From Desulfotruncus arcticus DSM 17038 (lineage in GTDB: Bacteria; Bacillota; Desulfotomaculia; Desulfotomaculales; Desulfallaceae), in contig NZ_FOOX01000007.1 in assembly GCF_900113335.1 (NCBI RefSeq), positions 124,001-188,000 of the forward strand: DNA of 64,000 nucleotides. Direction: 5' to 3'. A program made the translations under genes and the position numbers. The notes below the pieces were generated by a model. That model had not been told where the DNA came from. It was given only the letters and a program-made list of their open reading frames with translations, and made no database searches. Below, piece by piece: positions 1-8,666 of the stretch; position 1 is the stretch's first letter, and every line of letters begins with the position of its first letter.

Positions 1-942
1 AGAAGCCATGATATGAAGAAGACCCTCGAAAGTATGATTAAAGTTTCACAAGTAGATGTAAATGTATTGCTGACAGGTGAATCCGGTGTGGGTAAAGAAG
101 TTCTCACTAAATTAATACATAAGTACAGCAGTAGAAAAGATGGGCCATTTATACAAATTAATTGTGGCGCTATACCCGAAAGTCTTTTGGAATCGGAATT
201 ATTTGGATATGAAAAGGGTGCATTTTCTGGAGCGCAAAAAGGGAAAATGGGTTTATTGGAAGTTGCAAACAAAGGCACCATTCTCTTGGACGAAATTGGT
301 GACTTACCATTAAATCTTCAGGTTAAATTTTTAAGAGCCATTGAAAATCAGGAGTTTTATCGCTTGGGGGGAGTTAAACCAACTAAGTTGGATGTACGAA
401 TAATCTCAGCAACTCATAAGGATTTACAAGCAATGGTTGAAGCAGGGACCTTTCGTAGAGATCTTTTCTATCGTCTGCATGTTGTTAACATTTCAATTCC
501 TAGTCTCAGGGATCGAAGGGATGATATAGTTCCGTTAGCTAGCCATTTCTTAAAGATCTTTAATAAAAAATATGGTACAAACAAAATTTTTGCCTCTGAT
601 GTATGTAATGCTTTAGAGAATTATAAATGGCCCGGCAATGTTCGAGAACTAAAAAATACAATTGAAAATTTGGTAATATTCAATGAAGACAGGATGATTA
701 ACAATAAATGCCTACCGAAGCACATCTTTCAGCATGAGAGTGAGTGTCATCAAGTGACTGGTAAAAGATCAATGGGATTAAAAGAGTCGATGGAAAACCT
801 GGAAAAACAATTAATTATAAAATCTCTGAAGAAGCATGGTACTATTAGAAAAGCAGCTAGTGCTTTAAAAGTAAATCACTCAACCATTGTTCGAAAAATT
901 AAGAAATACAACATTGGACTTCCTGATGTTCAAGATGATTAA
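1..942 (+). CDS. sigma-54-dependent transcriptional activator, 5' end cut by window
   Basis: Activator of sigma-54 RNA polymerase. The visible 313 residues start inside the AAA+ domain: reading is open from base 1 and the residues before the first ATG (RSHD) match the usual lead-in to the domain, so the gene begins outside the window and the sensor domain is not visible. Seen: Walker A GESGVGKE, the sigma-54 contact loop ELFGYEKGAFSGA, Walker B-type LLDEIGD, the R-finger region FRRDLFYRL, and a C-terminal Fis-type helix-turn-helix (IRKAASALKVNHSTIVRKI). It lies directly before a -24/-12 promoter and a symporter/CoA-enzyme operon, which it very probably controls. A strong hairpin follows the stop codon. 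Confidence 0.95.
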   Translation, partial: RSHDMKKTLESMIKVSQVDVNVLLTGESGVGKEVLTKLIHKYSSRKDGPFIQINCGAIPESLLESELFGYEKGAFSGAQKGKMGLLEVANKGTILLDEIGDLPLNLQVKFLRAIENQEFYRLGGVKPTKLDVRIISATHKDLQAMVEAGTFRRDLFYRLHVVNISIPSLRDRRDDIVPLASHFLKIFNKKYGTNKIFASDVCNALENYKWPGNVRELKNTIENLVIFNEDRMINNKCLPKHIFQHESECHQVTGKRSMGLKESMENLEKQLIIKSLKKHGTIRKAASALKVNHSTIVRKIKKYNIGLPDVQDD

Positions 943-945
943 TGG

Positions 946-986
946 AACCTCCCCTGGTGCAGTTTTAAACCAGGGGAGGTTTGATA
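946..986 (+). terminator. terminator of the sigma-54 activator gene
   Basis: Perfect 13-bp inverted repeat (AACCTCCCCTGGT at 946-958 and its complement at 969-981) with a 10-base loop, four bases after the stop codon. The 3' side ends in TTT followed by an AT-rich stretch, so it is a moderate rather than perfect intrinsic terminator. Confidence 0.75.
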
Positions 987-1012
987 TTATTGAGGCTGGT
1001 GCAAAAACGAAA

Positions 1013-1042
1013 CAAGAATGGTGCGTAAGCGCACCATTCTTG
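1013..1042. repeat. perfect hairpin, possible second terminator or REP-like site
   Basis: CAAGAATGGTGCG (1013-1025) and its exact complement (1030-1042) enclose the four bases TAAG. There is no clear T-run, so it may be a RNA processing or stabilising stem rather than a terminator. Confidence 0.5.
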
Positions 1043-1091
1043 TAAGAATTTTCTGCAAACACCTTATATGTGCTAGCATGGTTCTCAAAAG

Positions 1092-1116
1092 TAATAATAA
1101 TCTGACATCATTATTA
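1092..1116. promoter_or_regulatory. imperfect palindrome, candidate activator site for the sigma-54 promoter
   Basis: TAATAATAA (1092-1100) and TCATTATTA (1108-1116) form a near-palindrome about 100 bases upstream of the -24/-12 promoter, the usual distance for an enhancer site of a sigma-54 activator. The arms are AT-only, so chance is a real alternative. Confidence 0.3.
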
Positions 1117-1215
1117 TGCCGTAAGAAACCTCCATAAGCTATAAAAATTAAAAATAATACTCAATTTTAAAATTCATGAAAAAAATAATCAATTATTTAT
1201 TCAGAAAATATAAAA

Positions 1216-1232
1216 TTGGCAAAAATATTGCA
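1216..1232 (+). promoter_or_regulatory. sigma-54 (-24/-12) promoter of the symporter/CoA-enzyme operon
   Basis: TTGGCAAAAATATTGCA keeps the GG and GC doublets exactly 10 bases apart, matching the sigma-54 consensus TTGGCAC-N5-TTGCA. The start of transcription should be near 1243, about 90 bases before the first gene. A sigma-54 activator gene ends 274 bases upstream. Confidence 0.85.
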
Positions 1233-1334
1233 CTAGTATAAAAACTAAAAAAACTTAAAAGGAGGTTTGACCACTTTTTAGAATTGGAGCTATTTTTCAC
1301 ACAAATTTAATTGTAATTAAAGGAGGAAGTGGTA

Positions 1335-1517
1335 ATGCCAACTGGTGCACTAGTGTTTTGGTTATTAACGGGCGGGCTATGTTTTGTGATTGGTATTTTC
1401 TTAATGTGGCAGGTTGAACAATCAGGGGTAGAACGGTGGGGTGCTTGTGGCCACCTATTCAAGCTAGGTAATACAGTAGGTGATCTAAAAAAAGAAGATG
1501 GAGGTGCTAGTGTATGA
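1335..1517 (+). CDS. small membrane accessory protein of the sodium:solute symporter
   Basis: 60-residue protein with one long hydrophobic N-terminal helix (GALVFWLLTGGLCFVIGIFLMW) and a short polar tail. Such short proteins precede many SSF-family symporters and are annotated as symporter small accessory protein. The ATG at 1335 is chosen because it stands 8 bases from AGGAGG (1321-1326); a GTG at 1329 would be only 2 bases away. Its stop overlaps the symporter start (ATGA), so the two are translationally coupled and probably form one transport unit. The exact role is not established from sequence. Confidence 0.8.
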   Translation: MPTGALVFWLLTGGLCFVIGIFLMWQVEQSGVERWGACGHLFKLGNTVGDLKKEDGGASV

Positions 1518-3061
1518 ACATGACAGTTTTAACCGCCGTACTTATTATTTATCTTATATTTTTGTATTGGTTTGGCCGCATGGGTTATAAGGTTTCAAAG
1601 ACTCTTTCAGACTTTGTTGCCGGTGGTTGGAATATGAACCTGATGCTTTTGATCGGTACTTTTTCTGCTACCTGGGTGAGCGCTGTTTCAATTATGGGTT
1701 TCCCCGGAATGCTCTTTGGTATGGGACTAGCTGCATTGACGGCGGTTTATGGAGGCTATTTTATGGCCAATACACTGATGCCGTTTCTTGCTTTCAAAAT
1801 ACGTAGACCGGAAAACCCACCTTCTACAATACCTGAATATTTGCGTTTACGATTTGAACCTCACGCTGAAAAAAGTGGCCTTCAGGTGTTGGGTGGCCTT
1901 TCTATGGTTATCGGTTATGCGGTGTATGTAATGATTCAAGTCAGTGCTTTTGGGTATCTATTTTCTACAATTACTGGTTTGCCGTATGTAGTCTGCATAT
2001 TTCTCTTTGGTGCGTTTATTTTATATGTTGCTGCCGGTGGAACTCTTTCAGTTGCTATCTCAGATCTTTTTAATACGGCCGTAATAGTAGTTGCTGTCTT
2101 TTTTGGCGCGTTAATTATCTATAACCAGGTAGGTGGCTGGAACGTAATGTGGGATCAGTACAGCACTATTACAGCCCCCGCCTTAGCTGGTGGCGAAAAC
2201 ATAAAAGAAGGTGCGTTATTATCCCTGTTAGGACCGTACCCATTATCAACAATTATTGGTTTATTTATTGCTTCGGCTATAGGCGGTTCTTTAGCACCAC
2301 ATTGGCCTTCACGAATGTTGTACGCTAAAAATACCAAGACAGCAATTGCTTTACCAATGGTATCCCAGTTGATTATCGCTTTTTTGGTATTTGGCTGCTT
2401 GCTTATTATGGGGGTAGGCGGTCGAGTTTTAGTAGGCACTCTTGATGCTAAAAGCACAGATTGGATTATGCCATATCTATTTATGAATACAATCCCTGGA
2501 CTACTAGGCGCAGTTGGTATTGCTGGACTGTTAGCCGCTGCTATGTCAACTGCAAATTCAATGCTTTTCCATGGAGCTTTGGCATTAGTTTATGATGTTT
2601 TCCGTAATATGTCCAATAAACATTATAATGATGAATCATTGCGGAAATGGAGCAGAATTACTGTAGTTGTGCTGGGCGCTACTTCAATAATTTTGGCAAT
2701 TAATCCACCTGTTTTTATTGGAATTGTGTCCGCTAAAGTATTTGGCTTTTGGGCGGCCTCATTTTTTGTTCCTCTATACGTGGGGCTTTACTGGAAACGA
2801 CTTAACAAGCAATCGGTTTACTGGTCTATGGTAGTTGCCCCTATAACGTACATTCTTTTTGATTACCTAATAACAAAAGGGTTAATGTGGGGCACTATCC
2901 CTGCCATGGTTTGGGCATTATTAGTGGGGGTAGTTGGGGGATTTGTACTTTCATATGTTTACCCGTCTGCACCGAAAGAAGGATGGGAACCGTTCTTTGA
3001 ACCGGAGATCAGTGCAGAAACACGACGGGTATGGGCTGATGCCAGACAGGAAATGGTTTAA
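1514..3061 (+). CDS. sodium:solute symporter (SSF family)
   Basis: 515-residue integral membrane protein with about 13 hydrophobic segments, typical of Na+-coupled solute carriers of the SSF/PanF type. Features such as AGGWNMNLMLLIGTFSATWVS near residue 37 and GIAGLLAAAMSTANSML near residue 335, the SSF signature region with the Na+-site serines, support this. It starts in an ATGA overlap with the small partner. Position as first large gene of an operon of CoA enzymes behind a sigma-54 promoter suggests uptake of the carboxylic acid that the operon degrades; the substrate itself cannot be read from the sequence. A terminator follows, so downstream genes may depend on read-through or another promoter. 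Confidence 0.92.
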   Translation: MNMTVLTAVLIIYLIFLYWFGRMGYKVSKTLSDFVAGGWNMNLMLLIGTFSATWVSAVSIMGFPGMLFGMGLAALTAVYGGYFMANTLMPFLAFKIRRPENPPSTIPEYLRLRFEPHAEKSGLQVLGGLSMVIGYAVYVMIQVSAFGYLFSTITGLPYVVCIFLFGAFILYVAAGGTLSVAISDLFNTAVIVVAVFFGALIIYNQVGGWNVMWDQYSTITAPALAGGENIKEGALLSLLGPYPLSTIIGLFIASAIGGSLAPHWPSRMLYAKNTKTAIALPMVSQLIIAFLVFGCLLIMGVGGRVLVGTLDAKSTDWIMPYLFMNTIPGLLGAVGIAGLLAAAMSTANSMLFHGALALVYDVFRNMSNKHYNDESLRKWSRITVVVLGATSIILAINPPVFIGIVSAKVFGFWAASFFVPLYVGLYWKRLNKQSVYWSMVVAPITYILFDYLITKGLMWGTIPAMVWALLVGVVGGFVLSYVYPSAPKEGWEPFFEPEISAETRRVWADARQEMV

Positions 3062-3070
3062 ATTAACTTA

Positions 3071-3097
3071 AGGGGGTGTGTTACGCCCCCTTTTTTA
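3071..3097 (+). terminator. terminator after the symporter gene
   Basis: GGGGGTG (3072-3078) pairs with CGCCCCC (3084-3090), five-base loop, followed by six T. Being inside a likely operon, it may lower expression of the downstream enzymes relative to the transporter. Confidence 0.8.
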
Positions 3098-3185
3098 CCG
3101 ATAGCACCGTTAATTGGCATATATATTGCAAAATTTAATTGTACAAAATTCCTTGCATTTAAACGGTTACAAAGGAGGGATTCAT

Positions 3186-3977
3186 TTGAGCTCCATATAT
3201 GAAACATTATTGTATGAGGTTAAAGACAGGGTTGGTATTATTACCATTAATCGTCCCAAGCAGTTGAATGCTCTAAATAGCCAGGTTTACCGTGATTTGT
3301 ATTGTATTTTAAAGCAAATTGAGAGAGATGATCAAGTAAGTGCGGTGATTATTACTGGAAGTGGGGAAAAAGCTTTTATTGCCGGGGCAGACATTACGGA
3401 AATGAAAAATATGACGGCAAATGAAGCTCGCTCCTTTGCGATATTGGGGAAAAAAGTCGGTATTGCTATTAAAGAGATGCCCCAACCGGTTATTGCGGCT
3501 GTAAATGGTTTTGCCTTGGGTGGTGGCTTAGAACTGGCTCTATCATGTGATCTAATACTGGCTGTTGAAAAGGCTAAGTTTGGTTTACCGGAAATCAACC
3601 TGGGGATCATTCCTGGTAACGGTGGTACTCAGCGGGTAACACGATTAACTAATATCATTATTGCAAAAGAACTGATCCTTTTCGGTGGAAGAATTAATGC
3701 CCAAAGAGCGTGCGAACTAGGATTAATAAATAAAGTAGTAACCAGTGAAGAGGGGTTGTTGGCAGAAGCAATGGAATGGGCTGGCAAGCTAGTGCAAAAA
3801 AGTGTTATTGCATTGAGTCTGGCAAAGAGTGCTATAAACAATGGTATTGATGCTAGCCTTGAAACTGCATTGAGCTATGAGTTGCAGTGCTTTGCCCAAT
3901 GTTTTGCCAGTCGAGATCAAGAGGAAGGCATGACGGCTTTTTTAGAAAGACGTATACCGGTTTTTAAGGGACAATAA
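3186..3977 (+). CDS. enoyl-CoA hydratase/isomerase (crotonase family)
   Basis: 263-residue crotonase. It hydrates trans-2-enoyl-CoA to (S)-3-hydroxyacyl-CoA. Seen: oxyanion-hole segment GEKAFIAGADITEM, the region AAVNGFALGGGLELALSCD, and PEINLGIIPGNGGTQR, with both catalytic glutamates of classical enoyl-CoA hydratases in the expected places (LELALSC and LPEINLG). The TTG at 3186 is taken as start because AAAGGAGG (3171-3178) stands 7 bases ahead; the longer reading from 3114 would add 24 residues without a ribosome site. Followed 22 bases later by 3-hydroxyacyl-CoA dehydrogenase. Confidence 0.93.
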   Translation: MSSIYETLLYEVKDRVGIITINRPKQLNALNSQVYRDLYCILKQIERDDQVSAVIITGSGEKAFIAGADITEMKNMTANEARSFAILGKKVGIAIKEMPQPVIAAVNGFALGGGLELALSCDLILAVEKAKFGLPEINLGIIPGNGGTQRVTRLTNIIIAKELILFGGRINAQRACELGLINKVVTSEEGLLAEAMEWAGKLVQKSVIALSLAKSAINNGIDASLETALSYELQCFAQCFASRDQEEGMTAFLERRIPVFKGQ

Positions 3978-3999
3978 AAAATCTGCGGGGGGTAACTTC

Positions 4000-4851
4000 A
4001 TGGAATTCAAAAAAATTGCTGTTATTGGGGCTGGAGTAATGGGTGCTGGTATTGCTCAGGTTTGCGCCCAAAAAGGTTGTTCCGTTTGGCTGCAAGATAT
4101 ATCTAAACCTGCTTTGGATAAGGCCCTTGAAAGTATCATCAAAAGCCTAAAAAAAGGGGTGGAAAAGAAAAAGTTAACACCGGCACAGAAGGAAGACACT
4201 TTGACCAGAATAGTAACTACAACTCATCTTCCTGAGGCTGTAGAGAGTGTTGACTTGATAATTGAAGCTGTATTTGAAAACCTGGAAGTTAAAAAGGATA
4301 TTTTTAGGTTAGTTGATCAATATGCACTGCCTAATGCGGTGATTGCGTCAAATACATCGGCACTGCCTATTACCGCTATGGGAGCAGTGACAAACCGCCC
4401 TGAACGAGTTTTGGGATTACACTTTATGAATCCTGTTCCATTGATGAAAGGTGTTGAAGTAATTCCAGGACTGGATACAGCTAAGGAGGTATTAGAGGCT
4501 GGCGTTAAGTTTATTGAGGATTTGGGTAAGGAGCCGGTCAAGGCTGTGGATTATGCCGGGTTTATAGTGACTAGAATACTCGATGCTATGTTAAATGAGG
4601 CTGTCAATTGTGTTGCTGATGGTAATGACCCTGGTGAAGTTGATAGGGCTATGAAAATTTGCACTAATTTCCCAATGGGTCCTTGTGAACTTATTGATTT
4701 AGCAGGAGCCGATATTGTCTATCACGGGCTTAATACGTTGAAGGATGAGTTTGGAGAGCGTTTTCATGCTTCGCCTTTGCTGAAAAAGATGGTCCGGGCA
4801 GGGCATGTGGGTAGGAAGTCAGGTCAAGGCTTTTACGATTATAGCAAGTAA
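4000..4851 (+). CDS. hbd: 3-hydroxybutyryl-CoA dehydrogenase
   Basis: 283 residues, the usual length of the short clostridial enzyme. It oxidises (S)-3-hydroxybutyryl-CoA to acetoacetyl-CoA with NAD(P). N-terminal Rossmann motif GAGVMGAGIAQ near residue 10; LGLHFMNPVPLMKGVEVI carries the catalytic His; the C-terminal dimerisation domain includes GPCELIDLAGADIVYHGLNTL and ends with SGQGFYDY. Neighbours (crotonase before, thiolase 17 bases after) fit a beta-oxidation unit. Confidence 0.95.
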   Translation: MEFKKIAVIGAGVMGAGIAQVCAQKGCSVWLQDISKPALDKALESIIKSLKKGVEKKKLTPAQKEDTLTRIVTTTHLPEAVESVDLIIEAVFENLEVKKDIFRLVDQYALPNAVIASNTSALPITAMGAVTNRPERVLGLHFMNPVPLMKGVEVIPGLDTAKEVLEAGVKFIEDLGKEPVKAVDYAGFIVTRILDAMLNEAVNCVADGNDPGEVDRAMKICTNFPMGPCELIDLAGADIVYHGLNTLKDEFGERFHASPLLKKMVRAGHVGRKSGQGFYDYSK

Positions 4852-4868
4852 TAGGGGGTTCAGACACA

Positions 4869-6089
4869 ATGAACAACGATTTAGTAATAGTAAGTAGCGT
4901 CCGTACTCCTTTTGGGCGTTTTGGTGGTTCACTAAAGGAGTGGGACTGTATTGACCTCAGTGCCATTGTAATGAAAGAAGCAGTTAAAAGGGCCGGGGTT
5001 GAGTCTGGTATAGTGGATGAAGTTTTATGGGGAGTAGGCGATACAGCCTCCAGTAAGGATGTTTATACACCCGTAATAGCCAGACAGGCTTTGCTCAAAG
5101 CTGGGTTGCCACCAGAAACACCATCCTGTTCTTTTGATAAAGCATGTGTCTCGGGTATTTCTGCAATTCAATTAGGGATGCGTGCAATAAAATCGGGGGA
5201 AGCATCAGTGATAATGGCCGGAGGTGTTACTACCTTTAGCAAGATGCCTCTGTTACTTCGTGATATGCGCTGGAGTGGAAGCAGACTGGGATCAATTGAA
5301 ATGGAGGACCCTCTCTTTGCACTTGGCTATAAGGATTATAACCCGGTTGCGGTGGATGCTGGAGAGGTCGCATTGGAAAACGGGATATCTAGGGAAGAAC
5401 AGGATGAATGGGCATATCGCAGTCACCAACGTTATGGGCAAGCTCACCAAGAAGGAAAATTTAAAGATGAGATGTTGCCTTTGACTATAGAGAAAAAACT
5501 AGGTAAGAAAGTGACAAGCTTTGAATTGGATATAGACGAACAATATAGATCGCAGATAAGTATTGAAGGCTTAGCGAAACTAAAATGTATCTATGGCAGT
5601 CCAACAGTTACTGCCGGTAATTCACCGGGCCTAAATGATGGCGCTGCGGCAATGCTTGTGACTACTAGACAAAAAGCTAAGGAATTAGGGCTTATCCCTA
5701 TTGCTAAGATAGAGACTGTGGTTTCCACTGCTATGGAGGCACGTTTATTGGCCATAGGCCCGTCCAAAGCTATGCAAATGGCATTACAGAAGGTCAATCT
5801 GACTGTTGATGATATAAGTTTATTTGAAATTAACGAGGCTTTTGCTGCAGTAACCTTGACCAGTAGTAAAATTCTAGCCAATAATGATGCTGCTAAGTGG
5901 GATGGAATAAAGAAAAAGTTAAATGTCAATGGGGGAGCAATTGCTATTGGCCATGCTAATACCTGTAGCGGTACACGGATTATAATGACTCTTATCCATG
6001 AATTGCAACGCCGGGGAGGCGGTTACGGGATAGCATCTATTTGTGGCGGTCTTGCCCAGGCTGACGCATGTATAGTTAAGGTTGATTGA
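4869..6089 (+). CDS. thiolase family protein, probable acetyl-CoA C-acyltransferase
   Basis: 406 residues, thiolase fold. Cleaves 3-ketoacyl-CoA with CoA, or runs in reverse. The nucleophilic Cys lies in FDKACVSGISAIQLG near residue 95, the His in GGAIAIGHANTCSGTR, and the second Cys in SICGGLAQADAC. The His loop is unusual: most thiolases have GHP(L/I)G(A/C)SG where this has GHANTCSG, and the C-terminal loop lacks the common GGGQG. The catalytic triad is nevertheless present, so activity is likely but substrate range may differ from standard acetoacetyl-CoA thiolase. Confidence 0.9.
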   Translation: MNNDLVIVSSVRTPFGRFGGSLKEWDCIDLSAIVMKEAVKRAGVESGIVDEVLWGVGDTASSKDVYTPVIARQALLKAGLPPETPSCSFDKACVSGISAIQLGMRAIKSGEASVIMAGGVTTFSKMPLLLRDMRWSGSRLGSIEMEDPLFALGYKDYNPVAVDAGEVALENGISREEQDEWAYRSHQRYGQAHQEGKFKDEMLPLTIEKKLGKKVTSFELDIDEQYRSQISIEGLAKLKCIYGSPTVTAGNSPGLNDGAAAMLVTTRQKAKELGLIPIAKIETVVSTAMEARLLAIGPSKAMQMALQKVNLTVDDISLFEINEAFAAVTLTSSKILANNDAAKWDGIKKKLNVNGGAIAIGHANTCSGTRIIMTLIHELQRRGGGYGIASICGGLAQADACIVKVD

Positions 6090-6132
6090 AAAAATTGTTT
6101 TAGAATTTTTCTTGAGATATGGGGGTTAAGTT

Positions 6133-6894
6133 GTGAGTAAGTTTAACCTGAACAATAAGGTTGCCATTGTGACCGGTGCAGGAAGAGGAATTGGGAAAGC
6201 GATTGCATTGGGACTGGCAGAGGCGGGAGCCAATGTTGTCTTGGCAAGCAGGACCCGCGAACAGTTAGAAGAATTGGCAGAAGAGATTAAATATGTAAAA
6301 ACTTTGGTTGTTCCTGCTGATGTTACCAAGGTAGCAGATGTCAAAAACTTATTGAATAAAACCTTGGAGGCATTTAGAAAAGTTGATATCCTTATTAACA
6401 ATGCCGGAATTACCATTAAAAAGCCTGCCCTGGAAATGCAGGAGGAGGATTGGCAGAAAATTATGGATATTAATCTTAAAGGTGAGTTCCTTTGTGCTCG
6501 AATAATCGGGGAGCAAATGGTTAAACAGAAAAGCGGTAGTATTATTAATATGGCTTCGGTGGGGGGGCACTTGGGGTTAATTGGATCTCTAGGATACTGT
6601 GCTACTAAAGGTGGTATTCTGCAGATGACCCGTGTATTGGCTTCTGAATGGGCTAAAGATAACGTACGGGTAAATGCAGTTTCCCCAGGTTATGTAGAGA
6701 CGGAATTAGTAGAAGGGGCTATGTCAGCAAGGCCGGAATTAAGAGAAAAAATAATTAACCGTACACCCATGGGGCGCTTGGCTAAACCCGAGGAGATAGT
6801 GGGGGCAAGTATATTTCTGGCATCTGACGCTTCGACTTATGTTACAGGGATATCATTAATAGTAGACGGGGGCATGTCTGCTTTTGGTGTTTGA
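6133..6894 (+). CDS. short-chain dehydrogenase/reductase, FabG-like 3-oxoacyl reductase
   Basis: 253 residues, classical SDR. Cofactor motif TGAGRGIG near residue 14, NNAG near residue 88, catalytic Ser in INMASVGG and YCATK near residue 155, C-terminal GISLIVDGG. Enzymes of this type interconvert 3-oxoacyl and (R)-3-hydroxyacyl thioesters, mostly with NADPH. In this operon it would make or use the (R) form next to the (S)-specific dehydrogenase encoded upstream. Start is GTG at 6133, preceded by a GGGGGTTA ribosome site. The assignment as FabG, PhaB or another SDR cannot be settled from sequence alone. Confidence 0.88.
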   Translation: MSKFNLNNKVAIVTGAGRGIGKAIALGLAEAGANVVLASRTREQLEELAEEIKYVKTLVVPADVTKVADVKNLLNKTLEAFRKVDILINNAGITIKKPALEMQEEDWQKIMDINLKGEFLCARIIGEQMVKQKSGSIINMASVGGHLGLIGSLGYCATKGGILQMTRVLASEWAKDNVRVNAVSPGYVETELVEGAMSARPELREKIINRTPMGRLAKPEEIVGASIFLASDASTYVTGISLIVDGGMSAFGV

Positions 6895-7060
6895 ATTATT
6901 GTTAATATTCTAGCTAGTGTGTATAAGATACAGAATTTATCCTGTTTATCCCAAAATTTATTAGCTAATTGCTTTTGTGTTTGTGAGAAGTACTACCTTA
7001 CTAAAAACAGGCATTTTTAATGTTCTTGCTCCTTATAACGAATAGTGGAGGGATTCAGAT
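6895..7060. other. 166-base AT-rich gap, nothing identified
   Basis: No open reading frame, hairpin with T-run or clear sigma-70 promoter was found. It may contain a weak internal promoter for the ligase gene. Confidence 0.4.
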
Positions 7061-8641
7061 ATGTTTGTGCCGCTCTTTGTAAACCAAATAATTCGAAGAG
7101 CTGAAAAATTATATTATGATAAGCTGGCGGTGGTAGACGGAGAAAAACGTTATAATTATAAAGAATATGGACAAAGGGTAAATCGTCTATCCAATGCCCT
7201 GTTAGACTTTGGTATCAAACCTCAGGAGAAAGTAGCTATTCTCTGTTACAATACGCACCAACTTCTTGAAGCTTATTATGGCGTACCGCAAATTGGAGCA
7301 GTACTGACTACTATAAACATACGTTTTAGTCCCCAAGAAATAAGCTACGTGTTAAATGATTCTCAGGCAAGGGTTCTACTTTTCCATAAAGACTTTTTAC
7401 CTACAATTAAGGAAATTAGCCCCCAATTAAGTGTGGAGAAATTTATTGTTATTGAAGGCGAAGCAGACCAAAAGTTTATGGATTACGAATCATTTATTTC
7501 ATTAGGTTCAACAAAAACGCTTACCGACCCGCCTATCAAAGAGACTGATATTGCTGAATTATTTTATACTAGCGGTACTACAGGAAATCCAAAGGGCGTA
7601 ACACTTTCACACAGAGGGCTTGTTATACACGCTTTGGGTTTTCTAGCGCATTATCATTATGATGACAGTGATGTTCAACTTCATGCTATACCGCTGTTCC
7701 ATGTTAATGGATGGGGTACTCCGCAATTTTTAACATGGGTGGGCGGTACTCACGTGATGATGCGAAAGTTTGAACCAGAAACAGTATTAAGCACTATACA
7801 AACCTATAAAGTTACAAGAATATTTTTGGTTCCGACTATGATTAACATGTTGCTGAAATATCCTAAATTTGATAAGTACAACATTAGTTCATTGAAACTA
7901 ATAATTATCGGTGGCGCACCTACCATACCGGAAAAGGTTAAGGAAGTTGAAGAAAGGTTTGGCTGTCGGGCTATTTCTGCTTATGGTATGACTGAAACAT
8001 CACCGGTTATGCTTAATTCCCTTCCTAAGGCACACAAACACAAGAGGGAAGAAGATCGATTGACCTATCAGTCTAAGACTGGTCTTGAAATGATTGGTGT
8101 ACAAATCAGAGTGGTGGACCCTGATGGCAATGATATAGATCAGGACGGTATACAGGTAGGAGAAATTATTTGTAGGGCGAACAGTGTATTAGAAGGTTAC
8201 TTAAATTTACCCGAAGAAACGGGAAAATCCATAGTGGATGGATGGTTTCACACAGGAGATATGGCAGTTATTGATAATGACTATTATATAACTATTGTTG
8301 ATCGAAAAAAAGACGTAATAATCAGTGGTGGGGAAAACATTGCTTCGGTGGAAGTAGAAAATACCATAAATTCTTGTCCGGTGGTTTTGGAAAGTGCTGT
8401 AATTGGCATCCCAGATGAAAGATGGGGGGAAATACCCAAGGCATATGTTGTACTAAAGCAAAACGCTAACCTTACAGATGAAGAGTTGATAAAATATTGT
8501 AAGGAGAAAATTGCTGGTTATAAAGTGCCGAGAAAAATTGAGTTTGTGGAAAATTTACCAAAGAGTGGGACTGGTAAGATACTCAAACGTAAATTAAGAG
8601 ATAAGTATTGGGTAAGTAAAGAAAAAATGGTTCAGGGATGA
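7061..8641 (+). CDS. AMP-dependent acyl-CoA synthetase/ligase
   Basis: 526 residues, ANL superfamily. Activates a carboxylic acid to its CoA thioester using ATP. Seen: P-loop YTSGTTGNPKG near residue 172, AYGMTETSP (motif with the adenylate-binding Tyr-Gly-x-Thr-Glu), GWFHTGD, DRKKDVIISGGENI, and C-terminal PKSGTGKILKRKLR with the catalytic Lys. The ribosome site GGAGG lies 8 bases upstream. It most resembles medium/long-chain fatty acyl-CoA synthetases, but a short hydroxy- or unsaturated acid brought in by the upstream symporter is equally plausible. Confidence 0.92.
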   Translation: MFVPLFVNQIIRRAEKLYYDKLAVVDGEKRYNYKEYGQRVNRLSNALLDFGIKPQEKVAILCYNTHQLLEAYYGVPQIGAVLTTINIRFSPQEISYVLNDSQARVLLFHKDFLPTIKEISPQLSVEKFIVIEGEADQKFMDYESFISLGSTKTLTDPPIKETDIAELFYTSGTTGNPKGVTLSHRGLVIHALGFLAHYHYDDSDVQLHAIPLFHVNGWGTPQFLTWVGGTHVMMRKFEPETVLSTIQTYKVTRIFLVPTMINMLLKYPKFDKYNISSLKLIIIGGAPTIPEKVKEVEERFGCRAISAYGMTETSPVMLNSLPKAHKHKREEDRLTYQSKTGLEMIGVQIRVVDPDGNDIDQDGIQVGEIICRANSVLEGYLNLPEETGKSIVDGWFHTGDMAVIDNDYYITIVDRKKDVIISGGENIASVEVENTINSCPVVLESAVIGIPDERWGEIPKAYVVLKQNANLTDEELIKYCKEKIAGYKVPRKIEFVENLPKSGTGKILKRKLRDKYWVSKEKMVQG

Positions 8642-8666
8642 TTAGCTTTTTTGGAGGTGAATATAA

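Noticed and set aside
880..1062. 60-codon reading on the minus strand
   Set aside because: It overlaps the regulator's end and two perfect hairpins; no ribosome site and no resemblance to a protein.
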